The notes: a model not told the origin generated them from the letters alone. DNA of 28,042 nucleotides from JBFHDX01 sp041584475 (GCA_041584475.1 JBFHDX010000045.1:1-28042), one strand, 5' to 3'; shown: positions 12,051 through 20,078, counted from the stretch's first letter. A program made the numbers and translations.

Positions 12051-12251
12051 TCAGGCCGGCTCGGGATCGTCCCGCTCGGCTTCGAGTCGGCCGTCGTCGA
12101 GCGCCTTGTCGATGCGCGTCGCGGCGTCGGCATCGCGACGTTTCTCGTTCGCGGAGCGGCCGTAGCGCACCCTGTTCTCGGAAGCGTGCATCGACGCGGT
12201 GGCCCGCTTGCGCGCCTTGCGGTACTTGTTCAGATTGACGATATCCGCCAT
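12051..12251 (-). CDS. DUF4169 family small basic protein
   Basis: A 66-residue, very charged protein beginning MADIVNLNKYRKARKR, followed by ENRVRYGRSANEKRRD. This is the typical DUF4169 pattern found in many alphaproteobacteria as a short protein of 55-70 residues. It has no membrane segment and its function is unknown; the composition (Arg, Lys, Asp) would suit nucleic-acid or ribosome association, but that is a guess. The ATG at 12251 is preceded by AGGAG about 11 bp upstream. It is the first gene of a pair with the DUF2189 gene, and diverges from the asmA-like gene across 137 bp. Confidence 0.88.
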   Translation of the reverse strand: MADIVNLNKYRKARKRATASMHASENRVRYGRSANEKRRDADAATRIDKALDDGRLEAERDDPEPA

Positions 12252-12388
12252 CGCGGTCCCGCTCCTGCCGGACGCCGGTCGTGATTGCAGAAGGCCTGAC
12301 GGCCACCTAGCTTAAGAGAATTCGTACATTCCGCAAGCGCCATCGGCTGGCCGCTCGGAGAGAATCGTCAAGTGACGGAGAATCCGTC

Positions 12389-15300
12389 GTGAAGAGAGCC
12401 TTGCTCATATTCGCCGCCGCCGTCGCCCTGCTGCTGGCGGCCCTGCTCGTCGCCCCGTCCCTCGTCGACTGGAACGTCTACCGGGGCCAAATCGCCGCCG
12501 CCCTCGGCGAGGCGACGGGACGCCAGGTATCGATCGAGGGAGACCTCGACCTCGCTTTGCTGCCGTCACCGCGTCTCAGCGTGCGCGACCTCCGCATAGC
12601 GAGCGTGCCCGGCGCCGACGAGGCGGATTTCGCCCGTGTCAACGCCCTGAGCCTGCGCGTCGGCATCGCCGAGCTTCTGCGCGGCCGGCTCGCGCTCACG
12701 CGGCTGTCGTTGAGCGAGCCGTTCATCGTGCTGGAGACGACGGCGGATGGGCGCGCCAGCTGGGACTTCACGGTCAGGCCCGATGCTCCCGGGCCGGGTA
12801 TCCCGGCGCCGGATGCGGCTGCGCCGCCGATGCCGCTCGCGATCTCGGTGAACCATATCGAGATCACGGACGGAACGCTGATCTGGCGCCCTGCGAGCGG
12901 AACGCCCCGCCGCATCACCGACGTCGATGCCGAGGTCACGGCGGCGGCGATGGACGGCCCGTTTCGCGGCAGCGCCCGCCTGCGCTATGGCGCGACGCCT
13001 TTCGCCGTCACGGCGACGGCGGGCCGCCCGGATCGCGACGGGTTCGTCCCGGCGAGCGGTTCGGTCGCGCTGGCGGATGGCGTCGCGACATTGGCGTGGA
13101 CGGTCCGCTTCGCGCGTGCGTCCGGCGAGGCGGACGGCACGGTCAAGCTGGAGGCGCCGGATGCCGGGGCGGTGCTCCGCGTGCTCGCCGTCGGCGGGGA
13201 CGTCGCGTCGTTGCCGGCGGCCCCCCTGGCGGCGGAGTCGACGCTGCGCGTTGCCGGCGAAGTCGTCGCGCTGCCGGCGCTCGCCGTTCGACTCGGGAAT
13301 ACCAGCGGCACCGGCGAAGCGACATTGCGGCTCGGCGACGTGCCGGAACTCACCGCCCGTGCCGACATCGCGGTGCTCGATCTCGATTCGCTGCTCGCGG
13401 CGCCGGCGCCGACGACTGCCGCCGGCGAAGCGGCGAGGCTGCCGGCGCCGGCCGGTCCGTCCGGCCTGCCGACCGGCGTGCGCGCCGGCGTCTATCTCAC
13501 CGCCGCCACGATACGCTGGCGCAAGGGGCTGATTCGAGACGCCCGGCTCTCGCTGCGGCTGGCGGACGGGAAGCTTTCGGTGCCCGACGCCGCCGCGCGT
13601 CTGCCGGGCGGAACCGACGTGTCGCTGTCCGGCGTGGCCGATACCGGCCCGACGGGTCTCCTGTTCAACGGCGAGCTCGCCGCCGCGGCCGACAACGTTC
13701 GCGCGGCGCTGGTGTGGGCCGGCGTCGACGACGCCATGATCCCGGCGGACCGGCTGCGCGGCTTCTCGTATACGAGCAGGATATCGCTGACGCCGGAGGC
13801 GATCCAGCTGACGGACATCACGTCGCGGCTCGATGCGACGCGAATGACCGGCGGCGCGACCATCGCCCGGCGCGAGCGCCCGTCATTCGGAGTCCGGCTG
13901 GCGCTCGACCGGCTGAATCTCGACGACTACCTCGCCTCGGCGGCGGCCACGCCGCCCGGCAAGGCCGGCACCGCCGCGGGGCGACGGCCGGCGCAACGGG
14001 GCTTTCCGGCCCTGGCGGCGTTCGATGCGAATTTCGACGTCGCATCGGAAAGCCTCGTCTGGCGTGGCGAGTCGGCCCAGCGTGCGCGGCTCGTCGGCAA
14101 GGTCGTGCGTGGCGTGGCGACCATCGACCGGCTGTCGGTGGGCGACCTCGCCGGAACGTCGGTCCTCGTCTCCGGCCGCGTGTCCGGCCTGGCCGACAGG
14201 CCCGACGCGGCGCTCGACGTTGCCGTCGACGGCAAGGACCCGGTTCGCGCCGCGCGCCTGCTTGGTTTCGCCGATGCCGGCGCCGCCCGCCGGATCGGGC
14301 CGTTCCGGCTTGAGGGTCGCATCGACGGGACGCCGGACCGCGCCGCCGTCAAGGGCAACCTGTCGCTCCTCGGCGGGCGGATCGGCGCTGACGGCCAGGT
14401 CACGGACATCGGCCCCGCAGCCGGCTTTGACCTCGCCGTGACGATCGCGCAGCCCGACGCGGACCGGCTGTTCGCGGTCCTGGCGCCGGGTCGCCGCGCA
14501 AGCGGGATCGGTCCCGTCTCCGGACGGCTCAGAGCGACGGGCAACGCCCGCGCCCTGGCGCTGAAGGGCATCGATGCCCGCGTCGGCGACACGACGCTGG
14601 CCGGCCAAATCGACACCGATCTCACGCGCGAGCGGCCGCATGTCACGGCCGTGCTGACCGTCGGGACCCTGGCGCTGGAGCGCTTCGTCGCGGACGCCGA
14701 ACCGGCCGCCGCGGCCGCTCCGGCGATGGCGCGCGGCAGCGCACGCTGGTCGCGCGAGTCGCTCGGGCTGTCTCGGCTTCGCGACGCCGATCTCGACCTG
14801 ACGCTGGCCCTGGCGTCGCTGAGTCGCGGCGATCTGCGGGTCGAAGGGGCCGAAATCCGTGCGATCCTCGCGCGCGGCGTTCTGACGGTAGAGCGATTCT
14901 CCGGTCGCGCGTTCGGCGGCCGGTTGACCGCTGCCGCACGCATCGACGCCACCGGCACGCAACCGCGACTTTCGGGCAATCTCGACGGTGCCGGCCTCGA
15001 GGCGCAAACGGCGCTCGGCGCGCTGGTCGGTTTCGACAGGTTGAGCGGCCCGATTTCCCTGACCTTCGACGGCACGGCCGCCGGCGACAGCAAATACGCG
15101 CTGATCTCGTCGCTCGGCGGTAACGGGCGCATATCCGGCACCGTGCGCGCGCGCCTGAGCGCGGAGGAACGCGCCAAGGCGGGCGCGGTCGGGCTGGTCG
15201 GGACACTGCTCGGCGACAAGGTCCGGGAGTTCGGTGCGGCCAGCGACGCCATGACGACGCTGCTGCGCGCGTTCGCCGACGCTCCGGCGACGCTCGACGG

Positions 15301-15691
15301 CAACGTCGTCGTGGCCAGCGGACGCGCCCGGACCGAGGATCTGCACCTGCTGGGTCGCGGCGCGCAGGCGCTGACCGTCGGCGACGCCGATCTCGCCAAC
15401 TGGACGATCAAGTCGAGGACGACGCTGCGGCGCGAGATCGACGGCGACCAGCCCTACATGATCATCGAGTTGACCGGCCCGCTCGACGAGCCGAACATCC
15501 GCTCCGGCGGCAGCTGGCTGCGTCGCGACGGTCCGGTGCAGCCGCAAGCACCGGCCGGGCAGGCAGCGCCCGCCGCGCCGGCTCCGGCGGAGGGTCCGGC
15601 GGCCGGACCCGAGGCGCCGAAACCGCGTCCGGCGCAGCCGGCCAAGCCGGAGCAATTCATTCTCGACGTGTTACGCCGGCTCGGTCAGTAG
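12389..15691 (+). CDS. AsmA family protein
   Basis: A 1100-residue AsmA-like protein, thought to help move or balance lipids between the inner and outer membranes. An N-terminal signal anchor (about 3-26, RALLIFAAAVALLLAALLVA) leads into the AsmA domain with the family opening DWNVYRGQIAAALGEATGR, then VSIEGDLDLALLPSPRLSVRDL. The rest is a long series of beta-strand repeats expected in the periplasm; the AsmA_2-type C-terminal region lies at about 800-1010. A Pro/Ala/Glu-rich linker follows (about 1045-1085), ending in a short helical tail (EQFILDVLRRLGQ). The start is GTG at 12389, supported by GGAG 8 bp upstream. The last 35 bp overlap, tail to tail, the convergent ribbon-helix-helix gene. 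Confidence 0.9.
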   Translation: MKRALLIFAAAVALLLAALLVAPSLVDWNVYRGQIAAALGEATGRQVSIEGDLDLALLPSPRLSVRDLRIASVPGADEADFARVNALSLRVGIAELLRGRLALTRLSLSEPFIVLETTADGRASWDFTVRPDAPGPGIPAPDAAAPPMPLAISVNHIEITDGTLIWRPASGTPRRITDVDAEVTAAAMDGPFRGSARLRYGATPFAVTATAGRPDRDGFVPASGSVALADGVATLAWTVRFARASGEADGTVKLEAPDAGAVLRVLAVGGDVASLPAAPLAAESTLRVAGEVVALPALAVRLGNTSGTGEATLRLGDVPELTARADIAVLDLDSLLAAPAPTTAAGEAARLPAPAGPSGLPTGVRAGVYLTAATIRWRKGLIRDARLSLRLADGKLSVPDAAARLPGGTDVSLSGVADTGPTGLLFNGELAAAADNVRAALVWAGVDDAMIPADRLRGFSYTSRISLTPEAIQLTDITSRLDATRMTGGATIARRERPSFGVRLALDRLNLDDYLASAAATPPGKAGTAAGRRPAQRGFPALAAFDANFDVASESLVWRGESAQRARLVGKVVRGVATIDRLSVGDLAGTSVLVSGRVSGLADRPDAALDVAVDGKDPVRAARLLGFADAGAARRIGPFRLEGRIDGTPDRAAVKGNLSLLGGRIGADGQVTDIGPAAGFDLAVTIAQPDADRLFAVLAPGRRASGIGPVSGRLRATGNARALALKGIDARVGDTTLAGQIDTDLTRERPHVTAVLTVGTLALERFVADAEPAAAAAPAMARGSARWSRESLGLSRLRDADLDLTLALASLSRGDLRVEGAEIRAILARGVLTVERFSGRAFGGRLTAAARIDATGTQPRLSGNLDGAGLEAQTALGALVGFDRLSGPISLTFDGTAAGDSKYALISSLGGNGRISGTVRARLSAEERAKAGAVGLVGTLLGDKVREFGAASDAMTTLLRAFADAPATLDGNVVVASGRARTEDLHLLGRGAQALTVGDADLANWTIKSRTTLRREIDGDQPYMIIELTGPLDEPNIRSGGSWLRRDGPVQPQAPAGQAAPAAPAPAEGPAAGPEAPKPRPAQPAKPEQFILDVLRRLGQ

Positions 15692-15986
15692 ACCGGGTCG
15701 GCGATGGCCGCGACTCGAATTCGCGCAGCACGAACACGCGGAGCGCGCTCGAAAGGTTACCCGGCCGGTCTCGGTCGATCTCGGCTATGAGCGCGTTCAT
15801 GCTAAGCTTGCGCGCGTCGGCGATGCGCGACAATGCCTGCCAGAACGCGTTCTCGAGCGAGACGCTTGTGCGGTGTCCGGCGATGACCACCGACCGTTTG
15901 CGCAGGCGGCCGGGACCCGCTTGCGCGCCGCGACGCGCGGACGCGTCCGGGTGCCGCTCGATCTCGCCGTTGCCGTCTGTGCTCAA
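15657..15986 (-). CDS. Ribbon-helix-helix domain protein (RHH_4 type)
   Basis: A 109-residue protein with a ribbon-helix-helix core at about residues 30-95. KRSVVIAGHRTSVSLENAFW forms the strand and first helix, LSMNALIAEIDRDR the second helix, followed by NLSSALRVFVLREF. The pattern closely matches the alphaproteobacterial RHH_4 family, usually 70-110 residues; DNA binding is inferred from the fold. The start at 15986 is TTG, with GAGG 6 bp upstream; no ATG precedes the conserved core, so the polar N-terminus (30 residues) may be variable or a later GTG may be used. The C-terminus (about 15 residues) overlaps the end of the asmA-like gene on the opposite strand. Confidence 0.8.
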   Translation of the reverse strand: MSTDGNGEIERHPDASARRGAQAGPGRLRKRSVVIAGHRTSVSLENAFWQALSRIADARKLSMNALIAEIDRDRPGNLSSALRVFVLREFESRPSPTRSTDRAGVTRRE

Positions 15987-16164
15987 TCCGTGCCTCGCAG
16001 CTGCGGGCCGTCCGCAAACCCCGCGAATCCGGCCCGTCTAAACCGAGTATTAATGAACATAGCCTATCGTGTCGTCCGCGGAACCGATTTCCGTGGCCGC
16101 GCCGCCGTGACCCGGGTGGGTTCGGGGCCGCGAGCGGGGTATGACGACAGCGAGGGAAAGCAAG

Positions 16165-17994
16165 ATGGCCGGCCTGGCGACATTGGCGCAAGCGAATATC
16201 GTTGGCGAGAACGAAGAGCAGCTGGTGACCATGGTTGTCGACAACCAGCTGTTCGGCATTCCGATCCTGCAGGTCCAGGATATCGTGGAGGCGGCGAAGA
16301 TCACGCCGGTGCCGCTGGCGCCGTCGGCGATCGCCGGCGTGCTGAACCTGCGCGGCCGGATCGTGACCGTGATCGACCTGCGCAAGCTTCTGGGCAACTA
16401 CGACGAGGTGCCCTGGGAGAGCCAGATGGGGGTCACGGTCGAACACAAGGGCGATCTCTACACCCTGCTGGTCGATGCGATCGGCGACGTCCGGTCCTTG
16501 CCGAAGCAGGATTACGACAAGGCGCCATCGACGATGGAATCGGCGGTGAAGCGCCTTTGCTCGGGAATCTACCGGTTGCGCGGCAGCCTGCTCGTGGTGC
16601 TCGACGTCGGCCGCATCCTGCAGCAGGAGGTGATCGAGGCGACGCCGATGCTGGCGGTCGAGGAGCGGCGCAAGCGGAAGGCGGCGGCGATCGAGGAAGG
16701 CGCTGGCGAAGAGCGCAAGGGCGGCCAGCTGTCGGCGCTGATGACGGATCTCCGAGCATACGATGCCGAGGCCGATGACGAGGCCGGCAAAGCGGCCGAC
16801 GAAGTGACGAAAGAGGACATCAAGGCGCGCAAGCGCGCGAACCGCAACCGGCGTCCGGTCGCCGAGCGCTGGCAGGAGATCCTCGGCAAGCGGGAACGCC
16901 AGCAGGGCAAGGTCGTCTATCGCATGCGCGAGCTCGACGAACTCGCCGATGCCGAGGAGGCGGACGGCGCGAAACCGGCCGCCAACGACAGCGATGCGGA
17001 CGACGCCGTCTGGCAGGACCGGATCCGTTCGGACTCCGACGCCGCGGCGACGCCCGCCTCCGGCGGCGAGGAGACCGGCGGCGACGGTTCCGACGAGCTC
17101 GTCGCCTTCGATGATGACGGGGCGGCGCCCGAGCGTGCGCAGCCTGCCGATCGTGGCCTCGGCGACTGGTGGAACAGGCTTCGTGGCGACGGGGACGCCG
17201 ATACCGGCGATGAGCTCGGCGAGCTCCAGGAGTCCGGCGAGGCGTCGGCGGAGCAGCCGGTGAGCTTGCGCTCGACGGACGATCCGGTCGATGACGGCGC
17301 GTCGCACGGCGACGACATGTCGGACCCGGGCGAGGAAATGCAAGCGGTGCTCGACGAGGACGCGGTGCAGGCCGAAGACGACGCGCTCGTCGAGGCGCGT
17401 GATCCGGCGCCGGCGGACGAAATCGTGCCGGCCGACGAAATCGTGCCGGCGGACGAAATCGCGCCGGCGGACGAAATCGCGCCGGCGGAGGAAATCGTGC
17501 CGGCGGACGAAATCGCGCCCGCGGACGAAATCGTGCCGGCCGAGCCGGTCGATGCCGAGGCGGCCGAGCCGGTCGATGCCGAGGCGGCGGAGCCGGTCGA
17601 TACCGAGGCGGTGGAGCCGGTCGATACCGAAGCGGCGGAGCCGGTCGATACCGAAGCGGCGGAGCCGGTCGATACCGAGGCGGTGGAGCCGGTCGATACC
17701 GAGGCGGTGGAGCCGGAGCCGGAAGCGCCGGAGCCGGTCGATACCGAGGCGGTGGAGCCGGAGCCGGAAGCGCCGGCCGGCGAGGACACCGCGCTCGACG
17801 ACGCCCCGGCCGCGGAAGAACTGACCGACCTGAGCGAGGCGCCCGCGCGGCCGGCCAATCCGAAGAAGAAGAAGGCGACCGCGAAGAAGTCCAAGCCGGC
17901 CAAGAAATCGACCGCGGGCGCGAAGAAGAAGAGCGGCTCGAAGGCGACGAAATCGCGGAGCAAGGCGAAGCCGGGCGCGCGCAAGAAGAAGTGA
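16165..17994 (+). CDS. CheW-domain protein with long disordered acidic repeats and a lysine-rich tail
   Basis: Residues about 1-165 are a normal CheW domain, the adaptor linking chemoreceptors to CheA (EEQLVTMVVDNQLFGIPILQV, LNLRGRIVTVIDLRKLLG, LLVVLDVGRILQQE). CheW proteins usually stop there, at 150-180 residues. This one continues in frame to 609 residues. A charged helical linker (about 168-260) contains ARKRANRNRRPVAERW. A low-complexity acidic stretch (about 260-410) holds one aromatic island (GDWWNRLRGD). Tandem PADEIV and EPVDTEAV repeats cover about 416-537, and a Lys/Ala/Ser tail like histone H1 covers about 563-609. The ATG at 16165 has GAGGGA 7 bp upstream and starts at the conserved MAGLATLAQ; an ATG at 16141 would add 8 residues. 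No other chemotaxis gene is nearby. The CheW part is certain; the role of the tail is unknown. Confidence 0.9.
   Translation: MAGLATLAQANIVGENEEQLVTMVVDNQLFGIPILQVQDIVEAAKITPVPLAPSAIAGVLNLRGRIVTVIDLRKLLGNYDEVPWESQMGVTVEHKGDLYTLLVDAIGDVRSLPKQDYDKAPSTMESAVKRLCSGIYRLRGSLLVVLDVGRILQQEVIEATPMLAVEERRKRKAAAIEEGAGEERKGGQLSALMTDLRAYDAEADDEAGKAADEVTKEDIKARKRANRNRRPVAERWQEILGKRERQQGKVVYRMRELDELADAEEADGAKPAANDSDADDAVWQDRIRSDSDAAATPASGGEETGGDGSDELVAFDDDGAAPERAQPADRGLGDWWNRLRGDGDADTGDELGELQESGEASAEQPVSLRSTDDPVDDGASHGDDMSDPGEEMQAVLDEDAVQAEDDALVEARDPAPADEIVPADEIVPADEIAPADEIAPAEEIVPADEIAPADEIVPAEPVDAEAAEPVDAEAAEPVDTEAVEPVDTEAAEPVDTEAAEPVDTEAVEPVDTEAVEPEPEAPEPVDTEAVEPEPEAPAGEDTALDDAPAAEELTDLSEAPARPANPKKKKATAKKSKPAKKSTAGAKKKSGSKATKSRSKAKPGARKKK
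17410..17775 (+). repeat. In-frame tandem repeats in the cheW-like gene (18-bp and 24-bp units)
   Basis: Seven 18-bp units at 17410-17535 encode PA(D/E)EI(V/A). After a 6-bp joint, seven 24-bp units at 17542-17709 encode EPVD(A/T)EA(A/V). An eighth unit at 17731-17754 is bracketed by two identical 21-bp copies encoding EPEPEAP (17710-17730 and 17755-17775). Near-identity at DNA level, including third positions, points to recent slippage or unequal exchange. All units are multiples of three, so copy changes keep the frame. Confidence 0.95.
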
Positions 17995-18093
17995 TGCGCG
18001 CCGCGGCGGCCGGCGCTGCCATTCGCCGAATTGACCGCGCCACGCCGTTCCCCCTGTGTTATGATACAATATGCACACGGGAGCATGCGCGGA

Positions 18094-18471
18094 ATGAAGA
18101 AACGGATCACAGCCTGCGCGACGGCCTTGGCGGTGATGGTCATGGCCACGTCTGCCATGGCGGACGGCTATCGGTACGGTCACGGGAAAAGGCACGGACA
18201 CGGTTGGCACGGGCACCGCTATCACGATGACGGCGCGGTCCTGTTCGCCGGTGGGCTGCTGCTCGGCGCCCTGATCGGACATCTCGCTTCGCAGCCGCGG
18301 GTGGTCTACCAGCCCGCACCGCCACCGGCCCCCACCAACTGCCGGATCATTTCCGGTACCGGTTACGTCAACGGCCGGCTGGCCCGATTCTCGGGCACCG
18401 GCTGTTACGATGCCTACGGGTACCTCTACGTCGTTCCCGGCAGCGAGCGTTTCCTCGGCTATATACCTTGA
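18094..18471 (+). CDS. Small secreted protein with N-terminal His/Gly-rich cluster
   Basis: A 125-residue protein with a clear signal peptide (MKKRITACATALAVMVMATSAMA, cleavage after residue 23). The mature N-terminus is rich in His, Gly and Tyr (YGHGKRHGHGWHGHRYHDD), able in principle to bind metal ions. A hydrophobic Gly-rich segment follows (about 50-66, AVLFAGGLLLGALIGHLA), then a proline stretch and a C-terminal domain with two cysteines (NCRI and TGCYDAYGY). That arrangement resembles small periplasmic or outer-membrane-associated proteins with a glycine-zipper segment. I do not recognise a named family. The ATG at 18094 is preferred: GGGAG lies about 10 bp upstream and the signal peptide is then ideal. 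An ATG at 18085 is too close to that site. A TATGATACAAT stretch at 18060-18070 may be its -10 region. Confidence 0.75.
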   Translation: MKKRITACATALAVMVMATSAMADGYRYGHGKRHGHGWHGHRYHDDGAVLFAGGLLLGALIGHLASQPRVVYQPAPPPAPTNCRIISGTGYVNGRLARFSGTGCYDAYGYLYVVPGSERFLGYIP

Positions 18472-18514
18472 TCGTCGGACCCCGGCCCGGGACCGGCAAA
18501 GCGAACCAAAGACA

Positions 18515-18546
18515 TCGGGCCACGCCCCTTGCGGAGCGTAGCCCGA
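18515..18546 (-). terminator. Hairpin downstream of the OmpA-like gene
   Basis: On the minus strand, TCGGGCTACGC and GCGTGGCCCGA pair over 11 bp (one G-U), with a 10-nt loop, starting 27 bp after the stop of the OmpA-like gene. The tail is only TGTCTTTGG, so the U-tract is weak. It lies between two convergent genes. On the plus strand the stem has one mismatch. Confidence 0.5.
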
Positions 18547-18573
18547 CGGTATTGCGCCGTATGGCGCGGACGC

Positions 18574-19419
18574 TTACGGCTCGATGAGTATCTCGACGCG
18601 CCGGTTGCGCGGCTCGGCGACGCCGTCAGCCGTCGTCACGGCCGGCTGCCGCTCGCCGTGCGCCTCAGTCAGCACCGCCTTCACCGGCACGCCGGGTGCG
18701 GCGATTATCTTGGCAACGGCATCCGCGCGGGCCTTCGACAGCATCTCGTTGTAGGCGTCGCTGCCGACCCGGTCGGCGTTGCCCGACACCTTGATGACAC
18801 CGCCGCCGATCTTGGCCACGGCCGCCTTCGCCTCGTCGAGCACGGCCTGAGCCGCCGCGTTGATCTCAGCCTTGTTGCTGTCGAAATAGACGACGAAACG
18901 CGCTGGCTGGACCGCCGGCGGCGGTGCCGTCAGCGCCGCGATCGTCGGCGCCAACCCGGCCATTGCCGCCTGATAGCCGCTCTTGCAGCCCGCGATATCG
19001 GAGGGCTGGCGGTTTTCCTCCTGCTCCTGCATCCAGCAGTCGAACATGACCTGGGCTTTGGCGGCGTTGACCGGGTCGCGGTCGGCGACGCCGAGATCGA
19101 GGGCCGCGACGAGCTTCGAGCGGGCATCGCTCAGCTCTCCGACATTGGCCGCAGGCAGCTTGCGCGTGGTCAGCTCTTCCGGACCGACCGCCTGGTTCCG
19201 CGCCGTCGACCGGGCGCGACGTGCGAAATTGTCCGAATCCCTGTAGTCACCCTCGTCATACTCTGCCTGCGAGAGTTCCAGGTAGCCCTTACTCAGATTC
19301 TGTGAAAACTCCGAGCCCGACGGTTGCACTCGTTTGGCTCGTGTGAGTTCGTACCCGGAACAGCCTCCGAGCACGAACAGGCCGGCGACAAGGCCGATAA
19401 AGACGGTGTTCGATTTCAT
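18574..19419 (-). CDS. OmpA-family lipoprotein
   Basis: A 281-residue lipoprotein expected to link the outer membrane to peptidoglycan. The signal peptide ends in a lipobox LGGC with Cys20 as lipidation site. Residues about 35-150 are helical and charged, with SKGYLELSQAEYDEGDYRDS resembling a short tetratricopeptide-like helix pair. A short Pro/Ala linker leads to the C-terminal OmpA-like domain (about 165-281): FVVYFDSNKAEINAAA, then GNADRVGSDAYNEMLSKARADAV and NRRVEILIEP, the usual peptidoglycan (diaminopimelate) binding signature. It resembles Pal-type proteins, but the N-terminal helical part is longer and no tol genes are adjacent, so it is not the canonical Pal. The ATG at 19419 has AGGG 8 bp upstream; an upstream start at 19473 would spoil the signal peptide. 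Confidence 0.9.
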   Translation of the reverse strand: MKSNTVFIGLVAGLFVLGGCSGYELTRAKRVQPSGSEFSQNLSKGYLELSQAEYDEGDYRDSDNFARRARSTARNQAVGPEELTTRKLPAANVGELSDARSKLVAALDLGVADRDPVNAAKAQVMFDCWMQEQEENRQPSDIAGCKSGYQAAMAGLAPTIAALTAPPPAVQPARFVVYFDSNKAEINAAAQAVLDEAKAAVAKIGGGVIKVSGNADRVGSDAYNEMLSKARADAVAKIIAAPGVPVKAVLTEAHGERQPAVTTADGVAEPRNRRVEILIEP

Positions 19420-19471
19420 ATCAGATACCCTATGGTTGGTGCCGCCCCCCCAAGCCCGACGGTACGCAGGC

Positions 19472-19498
19472 AATTTAGCACAAATTGCATGCGTTCAA
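19472..19498 (-). promoter_or_regulatory. Promoter with overlapping inverted repeat, upstream of the OmpA-like gene
   Basis: On the minus strand TTGAAC (19498-19493) and TAAATT (19477-19472) are 15 bp apart, a short spacer. The -10 lies in a perfect inverted repeat, GCAATTT-n5-AAATTGC (19470-19488). The start of transcription would be about 45 bp before the ATG at 19419. The inverted repeat could be an operator. Confidence 0.4.
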
Positions 19499-19518
19499 GG
19501 CGGATTGATGCACAAACC

Positions 19519-19547
19519 GAAAAAAATCCCGGTCCGCTTTCGGCCGG
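19519..19547 (-). terminator. Rho-independent terminator after sspB
   Basis: Starting 18 nt after the sspB stop codon, the minus-strand RNA folds as CCGGCCG-AAAG-CGG(A)CCGG, a 7-bp stem with one bulged A. It is followed after GA by seven consecutive T residues (19526-19520). This is the best intrinsic terminator seen in the window and would end the ssrA-sspB transcription unit before the OmpA-like gene. Confidence 0.75.
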
Positions 19548-19565
19548 CTCGGCGGTGGATTTCGG

Positions 19566-20078
19566 CTATTTCTTGCGGAAGGAATCGAGCGGCACGACGT
19601 TGCCGTCTTCGTCGGCGGCGATCGGCGTGCCAGGGGTGGCGCCGTCATCGGCCCCGACGGCCGACGGGTCGGTCTCGGCGACCGGCCCGGCCTTCTTCTC
19701 CGCCGTCGATTCGTTGGCCCCGTCGGCCGCCTGGAACTGCAGGACGAAACCGACCGACTGGTCCTGGAACACCTGCACGGCCGCGAACGGCACGACCAGG
19801 CGATGGCGCACCGATCTGAACGCGAGCGTGACCTCGAACCGATCGTCGTGCACCGCCAGGTCCCAGAACATGTGCTGCAGCACGATCGTCATCTCCGTCG
19901 GGTACTGCCGCTGCAGCGGCTCCGGTATGTCGACGCCGGGGTGATCGGTGCGGAAGGTGATGTGGAAATGGTGGTCGTTCGGCAGGCCCCGCTCGGCCGC
20001 GATGTCGATGGCGCGGCGCACGACGCCGCGCAGCGCGTCCTCGATCAGCTGTTCGTAGCGAAGCGGGTCTTCGTCCAT
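19566..20078 (-). CDS. sspB: SspB, ClpXP adaptor for SsrA-tagged proteins
   Basis: A 170-residue adaptor that binds the SsrA tag on rescued proteins and hands them to the ClpXP protease. The folded domain (about residues 1-115) has the alphaproteobacterial pattern: YEQLIEDALRGVVRRAI, HHFHITFRTDHPGVDIP, YPTEMTIVLQHMFWDL and FRSVRHRLVVPFAAV. A flexible acidic linker (about 118-155) leads to a short conserved C-terminus (GNVVPLDSFRKK), the ClpX-binding XB motif. Length and layout fit Caulobacter-type SspB-alpha. It lies 59 bp downstream of ssrA on the same strand, so the adaptor and the gene encoding the tag it recognises are neighbours. An intrinsic terminator follows. Confidence 0.95.
   Translation of the reverse strand: MDEDPLRYEQLIEDALRGVVRRAIDIAAERGLPNDHHFHITFRTDHPGVDIPEPLQRQYPTEMTIVLQHMFWDLAVHDDRFEVTLAFRSVRHRLVVPFAAVQVFQDQSVGFVLQFQAADGANESTAEKKAGPVAETDPSAVGADDGATPGTPIAADEDGNVVPLDSFRKK

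Noticed and set aside
13883..15655. 590-residue minus-strand frame antisense to the asmA-like gene
   Set aside because: Shadow of the AsmA coding frame; no start signal or domain.
17410..17775. Possible CRISPR-like or satellite array
   Set aside because: Units are contiguous without spacers, are multiples of three and lie in frame within a coding gene.
15802..18282. 826-residue minus-strand frame with LHRLGIDRL- and DFVRRHDF-type repeats
   Set aside because: The repeats are the mirror image of the PADEIV/EPVDTEAV coding repeats of the CheW gene; the frame also crosses several intergenic regions.
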